Assembly (NCBI GenBank): GCA_050633365.1
Contig: JBOEGJ010000020.1
Span: forward strand, 62,001 to 126,000
Direction of reading: 5' to 3'
From: Pseudomaricurvus sp050633365
GTDB taxonomy: Bacteria > Pseudomonadota > Gammaproteobacteria > Pseudomonadales > Cellvibrionaceae
DNA length: 64,000 bases
In this document: positions 16,063-24,980 of the stretch, piece after piece
How positions within the stretch are numbered: position 1 is the stretch's first letter
Layout of the letters: every line of letters begins with the position of its first letter
The notes under the pieces: model-generated
Told to the model about the DNA's origin: nothing
Database searches by the model: none
Seen by the model: only the letters and a program-made list of their open reading frames with translations
Program-made: the position numbers and the translations under genes

Positions 16063-17262
16063 ATGGCAAGATTTAAAGAATGGTTTCAGGCGCTGGATGA
16101 GCTGCTTTATCGAAATCGTCCATGGTGGCAAATCCAGCCTTTTCACTGCATTGAATACCCCTGGCAAAATGCAGCCTTAGAAGCCGCGCTCGATTGCTTG
16201 AGCGATAGCGATGTGGCGTCACTGGATTGCAATGACGCGGATTTGGTTGAGTGGCTCAAACCCTGGTTTGAAGACGCCGAGGCACTCTTTGAAAATACGC
16301 AATTGCCACGGTTTTCTGCTCGGGCGCTGTCAGTGCCAGAGCGTATGGACTATCAAGTACCGGGCCGAAAGTGGCAGCAAATCTGTGCCTTTACCCAGGC
16401 GCGTCCAGCTTCTTTGAAAACACCAGAATCGCTCTTGGAGTGGTGCTCCGGCAAGGGCCACTTGGGGCGCTTGATCTCGGCGGTTGATGATTGCTCGGTA
16501 CTGAGTCTTGAGTGGCAAAATGCTCTGTGTGAAGAGGGGCGAGCATTGGCGTCTCGGCAGAAGGTGGATCAAGAGTTTACTTGTGCCGACGTGCTAGCGG
16601 CGGATTCCGGACAGTACTTTAAGCGTGCGCCCGATGCGATTGCGCTTCATGCCTGTGGTGATTTACACACTAGGTTACTGCACCACTGGTCGCATTACGG
16701 TGGCTCAACCTTGACTCTGTCTCCCTGTTGTTACCACTTGATAAAAGAGGAGTGCTATAAGCCTCTGTCAAATCAGGCTCAAGCTGCGAAGATTCAATTG
16801 TCGAAAGACCAGCTGAGTTTGCCGCTGCAAAAAACCGTCACTGCTGGGGCATCCGTTCGCCGTCGTCGAGATGTTGAATTGCAATGGCGTATGGCATTTG
16901 ATCTGTGGCAGCGACAATGGCGTGATGTCGATGAATACCTGCCTGTAGCCACTGTTCGCGCAGAACAATTGCGGCAATCATTTTCGGCGTTTGCGATCGA
17001 TCTTGCTCAACAAAAAGGACTGCCCGTTCCCAGTTTTATTGACGAGGCGTATTGGTTGGAATTGGGGGCGAGACGAGTGCAGAAAATTCGTCGAATGGAA
17101 TTAGTCACCCATCTGTTCCGAAGGCCTTTAGAAATCTGGCTGGTGTTGGATCGAGTGTTGTTTCTTGAAGAGCGCGGGGCAAAGGTTAAGCTTGGTAGTT
17201 TTTGCGCGGAGCAACTGACTCCGCGCAATATTATGATTCACGCCACTGCGGATCACCACTGA
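16063..17262 (+). CDS. SAM-dependent methyltransferase (Methyltransf_32-like)
   Basis: A 399-aa cytoplasmic protein. The SAM-binding region starts at LLEWCSGKGHLGRLIS (about 126-141), with HACGDLHTRLL (about 203-213) and SPCCYHLI (about 225-232) as further family motifs. This pattern fits Methyltransf_32 proteins, some of which are tRNA or protein methyltransferases; the substrate here is not known. The N-terminal ~120 residues are Trp-rich and unassigned. Single gene downstream of the ilvIH terminator. The stop codon lies in a 12-bp tandem repeat. Confidence 0.75.
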   Translation: MARFKEWFQALDELLYRNRPWWQIQPFHCIEYPWQNAALEAALDCLSDSDVASLDCNDADLVEWLKPWFEDAEALFENTQLPRFSARALSVPERMDYQVPGRKWQQICAFTQARPASLKTPESLLEWCSGKGHLGRLISAVDDCSVLSLEWQNALCEEGRALASRQKVDQEFTCADVLAADSGQYFKRAPDAIALHACGDLHTRLLHHWSHYGGSTLTLSPCCYHLIKEECYKPLSNQAQAAKIQLSKDQLSLPLQKTVTAGASVRRRRDVELQWRMAFDLWQRQWRDVDEYLPVATVRAEQLRQSFSAFAIDLAQQKGLPVPSFIDEAYWLELGARRVQKIRRMELVTHLFRRPLEIWLVLDRVLFLEERGAKVKLGSFCAEQLTPRNIMIHATADHH

Positions 17263-17283
17263 TTCCACTACTGATTCCACTAC
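17260..17283. repeat. 12-bp tandem repeat across the methyltransferase stop
   Basis: TGATTCCACTAC is present twice in direct succession (17260-17271, 17272-17283). The first copy contains the TGA stop and the second contains another in-frame TGA. A small replication-slippage duplication. Confidence 0.8.
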
Positions 17284-17326
17284 TGATCGTCGGTAGAGGG
17301 GTAAGGCTGTGTCTACGACGAAGTGT

Positions 17327-18103
17327 TTATTGCGCGGTGTAGCCGCCGTCAACCACCAGTTCAGCGCCGGTCATATAGCTGCTATCGTCCGAGGCCAAAA
17401 ACAAAATGGCATTGGCCATTTCTTTGGGTTGTCCCGCTCGTCCTAAAGGTACTTTTGCCATAACCCCGTCCATGATTTGAGCGGCTATCTCTTCACCGAA
17501 CTGTTCAACCACGTTGGTTGTTGTCATTGCGGTTTCGATGAAACCGGGGTGCAGCGTATTGATGCGAATATTGTAGCCGCTTTGGGCGCAATGCAGAGCT
17601 GCAGATTTCGAGAATATTCTCACCGCTCCTTTGCTGGCGTTGTAAGCGGCGACGGTAGGTTCACCGATCAAACCTTCAATGGAAGAAATGTTGATGATCG
17701 ATCCGCCGCCACTGTCTTTCATCGCTTTGATGGCGGCCTTAGTTCCGAGAAAAACCCCTTCGATATTGACCGATTGTGTTTTTCGCCAACCTTCAAGGGT
17801 TTCTTCTTCAACGTTACCCGCGAAGGCAACACCCGCGTTGTTGACCATAATATCTAAGCGGCCAAATTTCTTGATGGTTTCTGCCATGACATTGGGCCAG
17901 CTGTCTTCTTCGGTGACATCTTGCTCGAGCGCGATGACTTCGCCGCCCTTGGCTTCAATCGCGACCACGCAATCTTTCATGTCGTCAAAACTTAGGCCGC
18001 TAATGACAACTTTGGCACCTTGTTCGGCAAAGGTTTCGGCGGTGGCGCGTCCGATGCCGGTGCCTCCACCTGAAATAAACGCGACTTTTTCTGCAAGTCT
18101 CAT
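17327..18103 (-). CDS. Short-chain dehydrogenase/reductase next to BVMO
   Basis: A 258-aa classical SDR. The NAD(P) motif GGGTGIG is at residues 12-18, NNAG at 88-91, and the catalytic triad is Ser141, Tyr154 and Lys158 (SSIEG...YNASK). The C-terminal motif MTGAELVVDGGYTAQ is intact. It lies 50 bp downstream of the flavin monooxygenase gene on the same strand and was probably co-transcribed. A sensible pathway is alcohol to ketone by this enzyme, then ketone to ester by the monooxygenase. The substrate is unknown. Confidence 0.85.
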   Translation of the reverse strand: MRLAEKVAFISGGGTGIGRATAETFAEQGAKVVISGLSFDDMKDCVVAIEAKGGEVIALEQDVTEEDSWPNVMAETIKKFGRLDIMVNNAGVAFAGNVEEETLEGWRKTQSVNIEGVFLGTKAAIKAMKDSGGGSIINISSIEGLIGEPTVAAYNASKGAVRIFSKSAALHCAQSGYNIRINTLHPGFIETAMTTTNVVEQFGEEIAAQIMDGVMAKVPLGRAGQPKEMANAILFLASDDSSYMTGAELVVDGGYTAQ

Positions 18104-18153
18104 GTGCTACACCTCATTTATTGTACGGATTATATTGGTTGTAGTGAGTGGCC

Positions 18154-19683
18154 TTAAGAAACCGCTTCGACAGATTCTTTGGGTACCGCTTTCTTTGGCT
18201 GAGACGCATTGTTCGCACGCACGCCTTCCATCACAAAGTCGTTCATATTGGGGTGCGCCATTTCTGTAACCCACTGCTTCCAGGTGTAAGGCCACATAGC
18301 GGGATCGCCATCGCCGTCGAGATACCAGCTTTGGCAGCCGCCGACCCAAGCGGTGTCTTTCATCCCAGCTTTTAAATACTCGTTAAAGCTGACTAGAGCT
18401 TCCGGTTTGGCTTCAACCGTATCGACTTTCGATTGTCGCCACAAGTCGATCAGCTTGAGTACGTAGTTGGTTTGCACCTCGCTCATGGCAATCACAGAGA
18501 AGTTACCGATGGGTGTATTGGGGCCTAGCATCAAAAAGAAATTGGGGAAATTTGGTAGCAATACCGAGCGATAGGCTTGTACTTTGCGTCCCCAAGCATC
18601 GTTGATGTGCAAGCCGTCTTTACCGGTCATTTCCATCGGCCGCATAAAATTAAACGGCTCGAAGCCGGTGGAGAGTACCAGTATGTCGAGCTCGTGAAGA
18701 TTGCCGTCTTTTGTGATGATGCCGCGCTCTTCGATTCGCTCGATACCCTCAGTGACTAGGTCAGCGTTGGGTTTTTGAATGCCCTCATAGAAGGTGGAGT
18801 TGATGATCAGTCGTTTACAGCCAACTTTATAATCCGGGCGTAATTTTTCGCGCAGTACTGGGTCTTTGATGCTTTTATTTAAATTTCGTTTGCACATGAA
18901 ATCGACAAAGGCGTGTTGAAGTTTGTGACCCGTCACCGCCTTCGAGAATATATGCTCTAGCCCGCGAGTATACCAAGTTCGCAAACGCGTCATTTTATTG
19001 GGGTTGTCGCGCCACGCCTGTTTTTGCTTTTCTCCAAACTCTTTGTTGGGCAGCGGGAAAATCCACTGTGGTGTGCGCTGAAATACAGATACTTTTTTAG
19101 CAACCTTAGTCAGTTCAGGAATGACTTGCGCGGCGGTCGAGCCGGTACCAATGATGCCGATGCGCTTGCCCGATAGGTCGATATTTTCATTCCACTGGCA
19201 GGTGTGAAACATCTCGCCATTGAAAGTTTCGAGACCTTTGATATCGGGGAAGGCGGGGTGGTGAAGAATACCGGTGGCGCCAATCAAAAAATCAGCCACG
19301 ATGGTGTCGCCTTTGCTGGTGGTGACGGTCCATTGACCCTCGTCGTATCGGCTACTGACTACGGCTTCGTTAAAGCGCACCTTTTCGGTGACCCCATATT
19401 TTCGGCCGACACGTTCAAAGTACTCCTGAATCTCGTCGCCATGGGCAAAGCGATGACTCCATTCGGCATTGGGCTCAAAAGAGTAAGTGTACATGTGTGC
19501 GGGCACGTCGCAGGCGACGCCAGGGTACCGATTCTCGCGCCAAGTGCCACCGATGTTGTCTTTCTTTTCGAGGATGGTGATGTCGGTGATACCGGCTTCG
19601 CGCAGTTTGATCGTCATGAGTATGCCGGTCATGCCAGCACCGATAATAACCACAGAAGGGTTGCGTAGAGATGATTTGCTCAT
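18154..19683 (-). CDS. Flavin-containing monooxygenase, Baeyer-Villiger type
   Basis: A 509-aa enzyme with two Rossmann motifs: FAD-binding GAGMTG (15-20) and NADPH-binding GTGSTA (179-184). Between them is FNGEMFHTCQW (154-164), which satisfies the FxGxxxHxxxW fingerprint of Baeyer-Villiger monooxygenases, although the residue after Trp is Asn rather than the usual Pro or Asp. These enzymes insert oxygen next to a ketone to make an ester or lactone. GGGAG precedes the ATG. The SDR gene lies downstream. A CCCCTA-AG-TAGGGG palindrome lies 68-81 bp upstream of the start. Substrate unknown. Confidence 0.88.
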   Translation of the reverse strand: MSKSSLRNPSVVIIGAGMTGILMTIKLREAGITDITILEKKDNIGGTWRENRYPGVACDVPAHMYTYSFEPNAEWSHRFAHGDEIQEYFERVGRKYGVTEKVRFNEAVVSSRYDEGQWTVTTSKGDTIVADFLIGATGILHHPAFPDIKGLETFNGEMFHTCQWNENIDLSGKRIGIIGTGSTAAQVIPELTKVAKKVSVFQRTPQWIFPLPNKEFGEKQKQAWRDNPNKMTRLRTWYTRGLEHIFSKAVTGHKLQHAFVDFMCKRNLNKSIKDPVLREKLRPDYKVGCKRLIINSTFYEGIQKPNADLVTEGIERIEERGIITKDGNLHELDILVLSTGFEPFNFMRPMEMTGKDGLHINDAWGRKVQAYRSVLLPNFPNFFLMLGPNTPIGNFSVIAMSEVQTNYVLKLIDLWRQSKVDTVEAKPEALVSFNEYLKAGMKDTAWVGGCQSWYLDGDGDPAMWPYTWKQWVTEMAHPNMNDFVMEGVRANNASQPKKAVPKESVEAVS

Positions 19684-19750
19684 TGGGTAACTCCCTGCTT
19701 GGAAACTTGATTTGAGGGTAGATTACGCAAGCAAGGCTACGGATACCCAC

Positions 19751-19764
19751 CCCCTAAGTAGGGG
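19751..19764. promoter_or_regulatory. Palindrome upstream of the BVMO-SDR operon
   Basis: CCCCTA-AG-TAGGGG, perfect 6-bp arms with a 2-bp centre, 68-81 bp before the monooxygenase start. The position and symmetry suit an activator or repressor site. No specific regulator can be named. Confidence 0.45.
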
Positions 19765-19875
19765 TTTAGGAGGGGATGGGGAGGAGGCGGTCGAGAGTTA
19801 GTTCAGGCGTGTACTAGCGCTGAGCGAGGATCTATCGCTTAACGAGCAGCTGGAGCCCGCTTTACTTGGTGTGTT

Positions 19876-21486
19876 CTATTGCTGATGGGGATGCGCCGCC
19901 TTGCGCAGGGCAATACTGGGAATAACGGCCAAGAACATGACCAGACCTGTAATTAAAAATGTGTCTTGAAAGCCGAGCGTCAATGCCTGAGCGTACAGTT
20001 CTTTGCTCAGCACCCAAGCGGCCATCGGCTCTTGGTAGGCCTGTTCGAGTCCGCTTTGATGCAGGCCGGGAATGAGCTGAGCAATCATGCTTTGTGTCTG
20101 GGGATTGGCGGCGTCTTGGGTGCTGGTGATGTAGTCCATGTGGTAGCTGGTACTTCGATCGAGATAAACCGAGGTTAGGTTTACGCCGAAGGCTCCACCG
20201 ATTTGTCGCACAAAGTTAATGGTTCCCGATGCTTGTGTCAGCTGTGACGGTTGTAGGGTTGAGAAGGCTGCGACGTTGAGCGATGGCATCACCATAGCCA
20301 TGCCAATCCGGCTAATGATTAGCCACCAGCAGACCGTCCAAAAGGCGGTGAATTGATCGGCTGTTACCATGATAGCGCTGGAGTATGCCAGTAATAGCAT
20401 GCCGCTCAAAATCATCCAGTGTGGCGGTGTGCGATCACTGAGTTTTCCGCAAATCGGAAAGGCAATCGTTAGGATAAGGCCCGCCGGTAATAACGCTAAG
20501 CCGGCTTTTGTAGCGGTCAGTTCTTGAACGGCCTGCAAAAACAATGGCACCGCATACATACCGCCAAACAGTGCGGCACCGTAGAGTGCTGATACGATCG
20601 AGGCCATGGCGTAATTGCGGTTTTTGAACAGACTCAAATCCATCAGCGGAGATTTGCTGCGCTGTTGGCGATAGAAAAAGCCAAGTGCTGAAATCCCAGT
20701 GACCAACAAACAGAACACTACAAGATCAGAGTTCCAACCGTGCTTTTGACCATTGCTCAATCCGACTAAGAGATGAACGATCGCGATCGAAAGCCATATG
20801 AGTCCTTGCCAATCGAGTTTGCCGGGGTTTTGATTTTTGTCGGCGCCGGGCAAAAACAGTATGGCCAAGGGCAGGCTTAATATCGCCAACGGCAGAGGAA
20901 TAAAAAATACAGAGCGCCAGCCTAAACTGTCTACGGTGATACCACCAATATAGGGGCCAATAGCGGGGCCCATGACCGCGAGAATACCAAAGATGCCCAT
21001 GCCCATGCCCTGTTTTTCGGGTGGAAAAATTCGAGTCATTAAATACATGGAGAGGGGCAAAAAGAAGCCGTAAGAAAACCCCTGAATAACGCGAGATAAA
21101 ATAAGGATGTCGGCATTTGGGCTGACAGCACCAAGAATAGAGCTGCCAATAAAAATTAGAGTCGACCCAAAAAATGTGTTTTGTATGCCGATTCTATTGA
21201 GGCACCAAGAAGACATTAACATGCTCACCGTCGAGCTTGCGAGATAACCCGTTGAGAGCCACTGGGCGTCACCTTGATCGATGCCGTAGGCGCCCATGAT
21301 TTCGGGAATAGCAACGTTAACAATCGTCGACATCAATAACACCGCGAAGGTGCCGAGACCGATGGTGGCGATGGCTATCCAGCGATATTTTTCGCCATAG
21401 CGTTCGAACAGATGCTCGATGGAACCTGGGGATCTAGGGCGAAGTCTGCGACCGAGTCTAGCTGCGGGTGTCAATGGAAACCTCAA
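19876..21486 (-). CDS. MFS drug efflux transporter, DHA2 family (EmrB-like)
   Basis: A 536-aa inner-membrane proton-drug antiporter with about 14 membrane segments. Family motifs include a GYLASSTVSML-type segment in TM2, the RVIQGFSYGFFLPLSMYL motif, and MGPAIGPYIGG (motif C of DHA2 exporters). The start overlaps the 3' end of the HlyD-like gene by 29 bp, which indicates translational coupling. With the periplasmic adaptor it should form an EmrAB-type tripartite pump using a TolC homologue encoded elsewhere. The N-terminus is unusually basic (RLGRRLRPRSP) before TM1. Substrates unknown. Confidence 0.92.
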   Translation of the reverse strand: MRFPLTPAARLGRRLRPRSPGSIEHLFERYGEKYRWIAIATIGLGTFAVLLMSTIVNVAIPEIMGAYGIDQGDAQWLSTGYLASSTVSMLMSSWCLNRIGIQNTFFGSTLIFIGSSILGAVSPNADILILSRVIQGFSYGFFLPLSMYLMTRIFPPEKQGMGMGIFGILAVMGPAIGPYIGGITVDSLGWRSVFFIPLPLAILSLPLAILFLPGADKNQNPGKLDWQGLIWLSIAIVHLLVGLSNGQKHGWNSDLVVFCLLVTGISALGFFYRQQRSKSPLMDLSLFKNRNYAMASIVSALYGAALFGGMYAVPLFLQAVQELTATKAGLALLPAGLILTIAFPICGKLSDRTPPHWMILSGMLLLAYSSAIMVTADQFTAFWTVCWWLIISRIGMAMVMPSLNVAAFSTLQPSQLTQASGTINFVRQIGGAFGVNLTSVYLDRSTSYHMDYITSTQDAANPQTQSMIAQLIPGLHQSGLEQAYQEPMAAWVLSKELYAQALTLGFQDTFLITGLVMFLAVIPSIALRKAAHPHQQ

Positions 21487-22591
21487 CCATCATGCCGGGC
21501 TTTAACAGTTCTTGTTGTTGATTGATGGATAGTTTTATCCGTAAACGCTGAGTGACTTTGGTGAAGTTTCCACTGGGATTTGGATTTGGCAGTAAGGCGA
21601 ACTCGCTGGTGGTGGCGCTGTCGATACTCGATACCGACGCCGAAAACTCTTGATCGGGATAGGCGTCCACGGTGATCGAGGCTTTCATGCCCGGTGTGAC
21701 GTGACGCAGCTCGGTTTCTTTGATGTTGGCGTTGATCCAAATGTCGGTGGGATCATGCAGCATCACCAGCCGTCGTCCCGGCGAAATGTACTCGCCTTTG
21801 TGACCAAAAGTCTTGTCGATAACGGCGTTGATGGGGCTGCGAATTTGGCGATCCTCGACATCGAGCGCAAATTGTTGGCGTTGCACTTTTAAGCGCTCAA
21901 GATCTTGTTGCATGATAGCAATACGTCTTTCGAGTAATTCTACCGACATCATTTGTGCTTTGGCTTTTCTCAGCTCGGCGCTTTGCTGAAGTAATTCCGA
22001 CTTCGCTTGCTGTTGGTTTTCGGTGGCTTGACTGAGTTTTAGTTCGTCTTCTTCCCATTGGCGTTTTGAGACCAATTGTTTTTGCAGTAATTTGTTCGTG
22101 CGATCGAAATTACTTTTTGCCAGCTGCCATGAAGAATCGGCTTTGTTGGCATTAGAGCGCGCGCTTTCGAGCTTTGCCTGTTGCGTTTCTAAGCGGCTGG
22201 CTTGCTCTTCGCTGACCATGGCACGCTCACTGCGTGCGCGCTCGATCTCGGCTTCTTTGGTCAATATCTGAATGGCCATTTCATCCATGGCGAGTTTGGC
22301 CGCACGGTCGTCGATCTGAACCAGTAAGTCTCCCGCCTTGATGTGATCGCCACCGCCGACGGTAAATTCTGAAATCCAGCCTGAGCGGTTACTGCTGATA
22401 ATAATCACGTTGCTGGCAATTCGTGCATCGCTGATTGAGACAGTATGACTGCGCTCGTAAGCCCACCAGCCGATGATCAGCGTAGACACTAGCAGTAGAC
22501 TCCATTTGAGAGCGTCTTTGTTGAGGTTTTTTTCCTCGTCAAACAAAAAGGGCAGGCATTGCGTTAGCAGGTTTTTTAGCGTGTGTGACAT
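21458..22591 (-). CDS. HlyD/EmrA-family efflux adaptor
   Basis: A 377-aa membrane-fusion protein. One N-terminal membrane segment (about 27-45, WSLLLVSTLIIGWWAYE) is followed by a lipoyl-like half (WISEFTVGGGDHIKAGDLLVQIDD), a long alpha-helical hairpin (about 95-210, rich in Gln, Glu, Lys), the second lipoyl half and a beta-barrel domain (DIWINANIKETELRHVTPG). Its start overlaps the MarR stop (TAATG), so it is coupled to the regulator, and its end overlaps the MFS gene. Adaptor of the efflux pump. Confidence 0.92.
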   Translation of the reverse strand: MSHTLKNLLTQCLPFLFDEEKNLNKDALKWSLLLVSTLIIGWWAYERSHTVSISDARIASNVIIISSNRSGWISEFTVGGGDHIKAGDLLVQIDDRAAKLAMDEMAIQILTKEAEIERARSERAMVSEEQASRLETQQAKLESARSNANKADSSWQLAKSNFDRTNKLLQKQLVSKRQWEEDELKLSQATENQQQAKSELLQQSAELRKAKAQMMSVELLERRIAIMQQDLERLKVQRQQFALDVEDRQIRSPINAVIDKTFGHKGEYISPGRRLVMLHDPTDIWINANIKETELRHVTPGMKASITVDAYPDQEFSASVSSIDSATTSEFALLPNPNPSGNFTKVTQRLRIKLSINQQQELLKPGMMVEVSIDTRS

Positions 22592-23082
22592 TAGGCGTTC
22601 GCCTCTTTCAAAGTATCTTGGTGAGCAGCTGATGGTGGGTTACGGGTACCCTGTAAATTGAGGTGAACTTTTCCCAGCAACCTCTGCAGCTGTGTTTGTT
22701 CATCGGCAGTTAGGCCGTGCATGCTGATTTCTCTTAATTCCATTGCCGATTGCTCGATATGGGGCAAGAGAGGCTCCGCCTTGCGGGTCATGAATACCCG
22801 CTTTACACGCCTGTCGTTGGGGTCGGCTTTACGCTCTAGCAGTCCCGCCGCTTCGAGCTTGTCGATTAAGGTTCCCACCGGTGCTTTTTCGATGAGCAAC
22901 CGCTCGGCCAGTTCAGATTGGGTGAGTCCGTCGCATCCTTTGAGATGAGCGATAACCCGCCATTGAGAGCGAGTGAGGTTAATGCCGTCGGCTTTTAGCT
23001 GGCGATAGAACGCGGTACTGAACATCCGATGGATGTCTGCCATCAGGGTGGGAAAGCCTAGCTCGTCAGTGGGGGCCGTCAT
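22591..23082 (-). CDS. MarR-family transcriptional regulator of the efflux operon
   Basis: A 163-aa regulator with the MarR winged-helix domain: recognition region LTQSELAERLLIEKAPVGTLIDKLEAAGLLERKADPNDRRVKRVFMT (about 54-100), including the wing motif DPNDRR. First gene of a MarR-HlyD-MFS operon, the arrangement of emrRAB, so it very likely represses its own operon. A perfect 20-bp palindrome centred 33 bp upstream of the start is the likely operator. Inducer unknown. Confidence 0.9.
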   Translation of the reverse strand: MTAPTDELGFPTLMADIHRMFSTAFYRQLKADGINLTRSQWRVIAHLKGCDGLTQSELAERLLIEKAPVGTLIDKLEAAGLLERKADPNDRRVKRVFMTRKAEPLLPHIEQSAMELREISMHGLTADEQTQLQRLLGKVHLNLQGTRNPPSAAHQDTLKEANA

Positions 23083-23105
23083 GAAGAATTACCGTAACCT
23101 ATGTA

Positions 23106-23125
23106 ATAGTAATATATATTACTAT
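23106..23125. promoter_or_regulatory. 20-bp perfect palindrome, probable MarR operator
   Basis: ATAGTAATATATATTACTAT is perfectly self-complementary and lies 24-43 bp upstream of the marR-like start codon. MarR proteins bind AT-rich palindromes of 16-20 bp, usually overlapping their own promoter. Confidence 0.75.
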
Positions 23126-23281
23126 ATTGCGCGGCAGGCATCATCCAAATTGTCTCGCTCTCTATCGGGAGGCTCGATCTAGCCTCGTCTGCACATCATC
23201 AACAGCTGAATTATTGTCTTGGAAAGAACATTTTGTTGGTAAATCCGGTAAAATCCGCTTTTTTTGAATTGAGTAAGTTTT

Positions 23282-24640
23282 GTGACCTCCTTTGATCCCG
23301 CTTTTGAGCGACGGGCCATTACCTCGCTGGCCAGCCTCTACGCTTTTCGGATGCTCGGCCTGTTTATGGTGTTGCCCGTTCTGGCGCTCTATGGCGATGA
23401 GTACAGCGGCAGTACCCCACTGATGTTAGGGATCGCTTTGGGGGCTTACGGGTTTACTCAGGCTTTGCTGCAAATACCCTTTGGGATTTTGTCCGATCGC
23501 TGGGGGCGCAAACCGATCATTGCCATTGGTTTGATTATTTTTGCCTTGGGCTCGGTGGTGGCTGCTTGCGCCGACTCGGTGTATGAGTTGATTCTAGGGC
23601 GTTGCTTGCAGGGAGGAGGCGCTATTGCCAGTGCCATCATGGCAATGGTCGCGGATTTAACCAGCGATGAAAGCCGCACTAAGGCGATGGCAAGTATTGG
23701 TGCCTCCATTGGTCTCTCCTTTTCGGTAGCACTGGTACTGGGGCCGGTATTGGCGGGCTGGGGCGGTATTTCATCGCTATTTTGGGCCACCGTTATGCTG
23801 GCTTTGGTCGGCCTATGGGTACTTTGGCGATGGGTTCCAACTCCGGCGGTAAGAGGGCGCCATCGTGAAGCTGGCGCGGTACCTGAATTGCTGCGAACCA
23901 CATTGATCCACCCGCAGTTATTGAGGTTGAATGTCGGGATTTTCGCCTTGCATTTTGTCCTGATGGCCTGCTTTTTGGTGATGCCGTCGATACTCGAGTC
24001 GCAACTGGGTTTTGCCCGGGATCAACACTGGCTTATTTATTTGCCCCTTTTGCTGCTGGCCTTCGTGGCCATGGTGCCCTTTATCATCATCGCCGAGAAG
24101 CGCCGAAAGATTAAACCGATATTTGTGGCCGCCGTGGTTCTTCTGGGGGCTATGATTGCCGTCATGGCTGGGGTGACGCAATCGCGCTGGGGGTTTTTGG
24201 CCGCTCTCTTCTTCTTTTTCATGGCGTTTAATTTGCTCGAGGCCACACTGCCTTCATTGATGAGTAAATTGGCACCGGCTGGGGCCAAAGGCACCGCCTC
24301 GGGAATCTACTCAACCAGTCAGTTTCTAGGGGCTTTTGCCGGTGGCGTGAGTGCCGGTTGGTTGTTGCAGTATGAAAGTATCGATGCGGTATTCGCCCTG
24401 TGTGCGGCCTTGGTGCTGATCTGGTTCCTATTGGCGCTCACCATGTCGACTCCGAGGTTTCTGGCGGGGGTACAAGTCCCGCTGCAGGCGGAGTACTTGT
24501 CCCAGGCCGATGAATTGTTGAGCGCCTTGCCGGGGGTGGTAGAAGTGGTGTTGATTAAGGAAGAGATCACCGCTTACCTGAAGGTTGATCCCGCAATTTT
24601 CGACCGCGATAGCATTGCTGAAATTGAGTGGTCGAGCTGA
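23282..24640 (+). CDS. MFS transporter, YajR-like, with C-terminal YAM-type domain
   Basis: A 452-aa 12-segment MFS exporter. Motif A is GILSDRWGRKPII (about 69-81). The C-terminal 50-60 residues (LSQADELLSALPGVVEVVLIKEEITAYLKVD) form a ferredoxin-like domain as in E. coli YajR, where it is called YAM. The length equals YajR (454 aa). The GTG start at 23282 has no alternative nearby. It precedes ssb, the gene order I recall from Pseudomonas, where uvrA lies on the other side; uvrA is not next to it here. Substrate unknown. Confidence 0.88.
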   Translation: MTSFDPAFERRAITSLASLYAFRMLGLFMVLPVLALYGDEYSGSTPLMLGIALGAYGFTQALLQIPFGILSDRWGRKPIIAIGLIIFALGSVVAACADSVYELILGRCLQGGGAIASAIMAMVADLTSDESRTKAMASIGASIGLSFSVALVLGPVLAGWGGISSLFWATVMLALVGLWVLWRWVPTPAVRGRHREAGAVPELLRTTLIHPQLLRLNVGIFALHFVLMACFLVMPSILESQLGFARDQHWLIYLPLLLLAFVAMVPFIIIAEKRRKIKPIFVAAVVLLGAMIAVMAGVTQSRWGFLAALFFFFMAFNLLEATLPSLMSKLAPAGAKGTASGIYSTSQFLGAFAGGVSAGWLLQYESIDAVFALCAALVLIWFLLALTMSTPRFLAGVQVPLQAEYLSQADELLSALPGVVEVVLIKEEITAYLKVDPAIFDRDSIAEIEWSS

Positions 24641-24980
24641 GTCCTCATACCTTCTTCCCACTGGTTGTTCGCTCTGTGCTGGTGTAAGCTCACCTACCTG
24701 TTTTACGCTTGTGGGTGGGTTCTTGAGTCGATTCAAAAGCTCGGAGCCGCCTCGTGGCTCGGTCCATGTATTCGGTCCATATATCCGTTCAATGTATAAC
24801 GGTATAAAAGACGTCGTGTATTGATTATCCCTTGTCTGCAGAAGCACTTTAGGCCGCGGGCCTCAAAGCTAATCTCGGCAGCGGAGCCTATCAATAATGG
24901 ATGGCGATAAAGGGCGCAGATAACCACGGCCGATGGGTCCGTGAGATTAGAATTAATTGTAGAATTTAGGAGAGTTCGGT
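24641..24980. other. ssb upstream region with a 13-bp tandem repeat
   Basis: A 340-bp non-coding stretch. TCGGTCCATGTAT and TCGGTCCATATAT lie in direct succession (24759-24771, 24772-24784; one mismatch), followed by AT-rich GTATAACGGTATAAAAG, which could hold a -10 element. No clear LexA box was seen. Confidence 0.5.
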
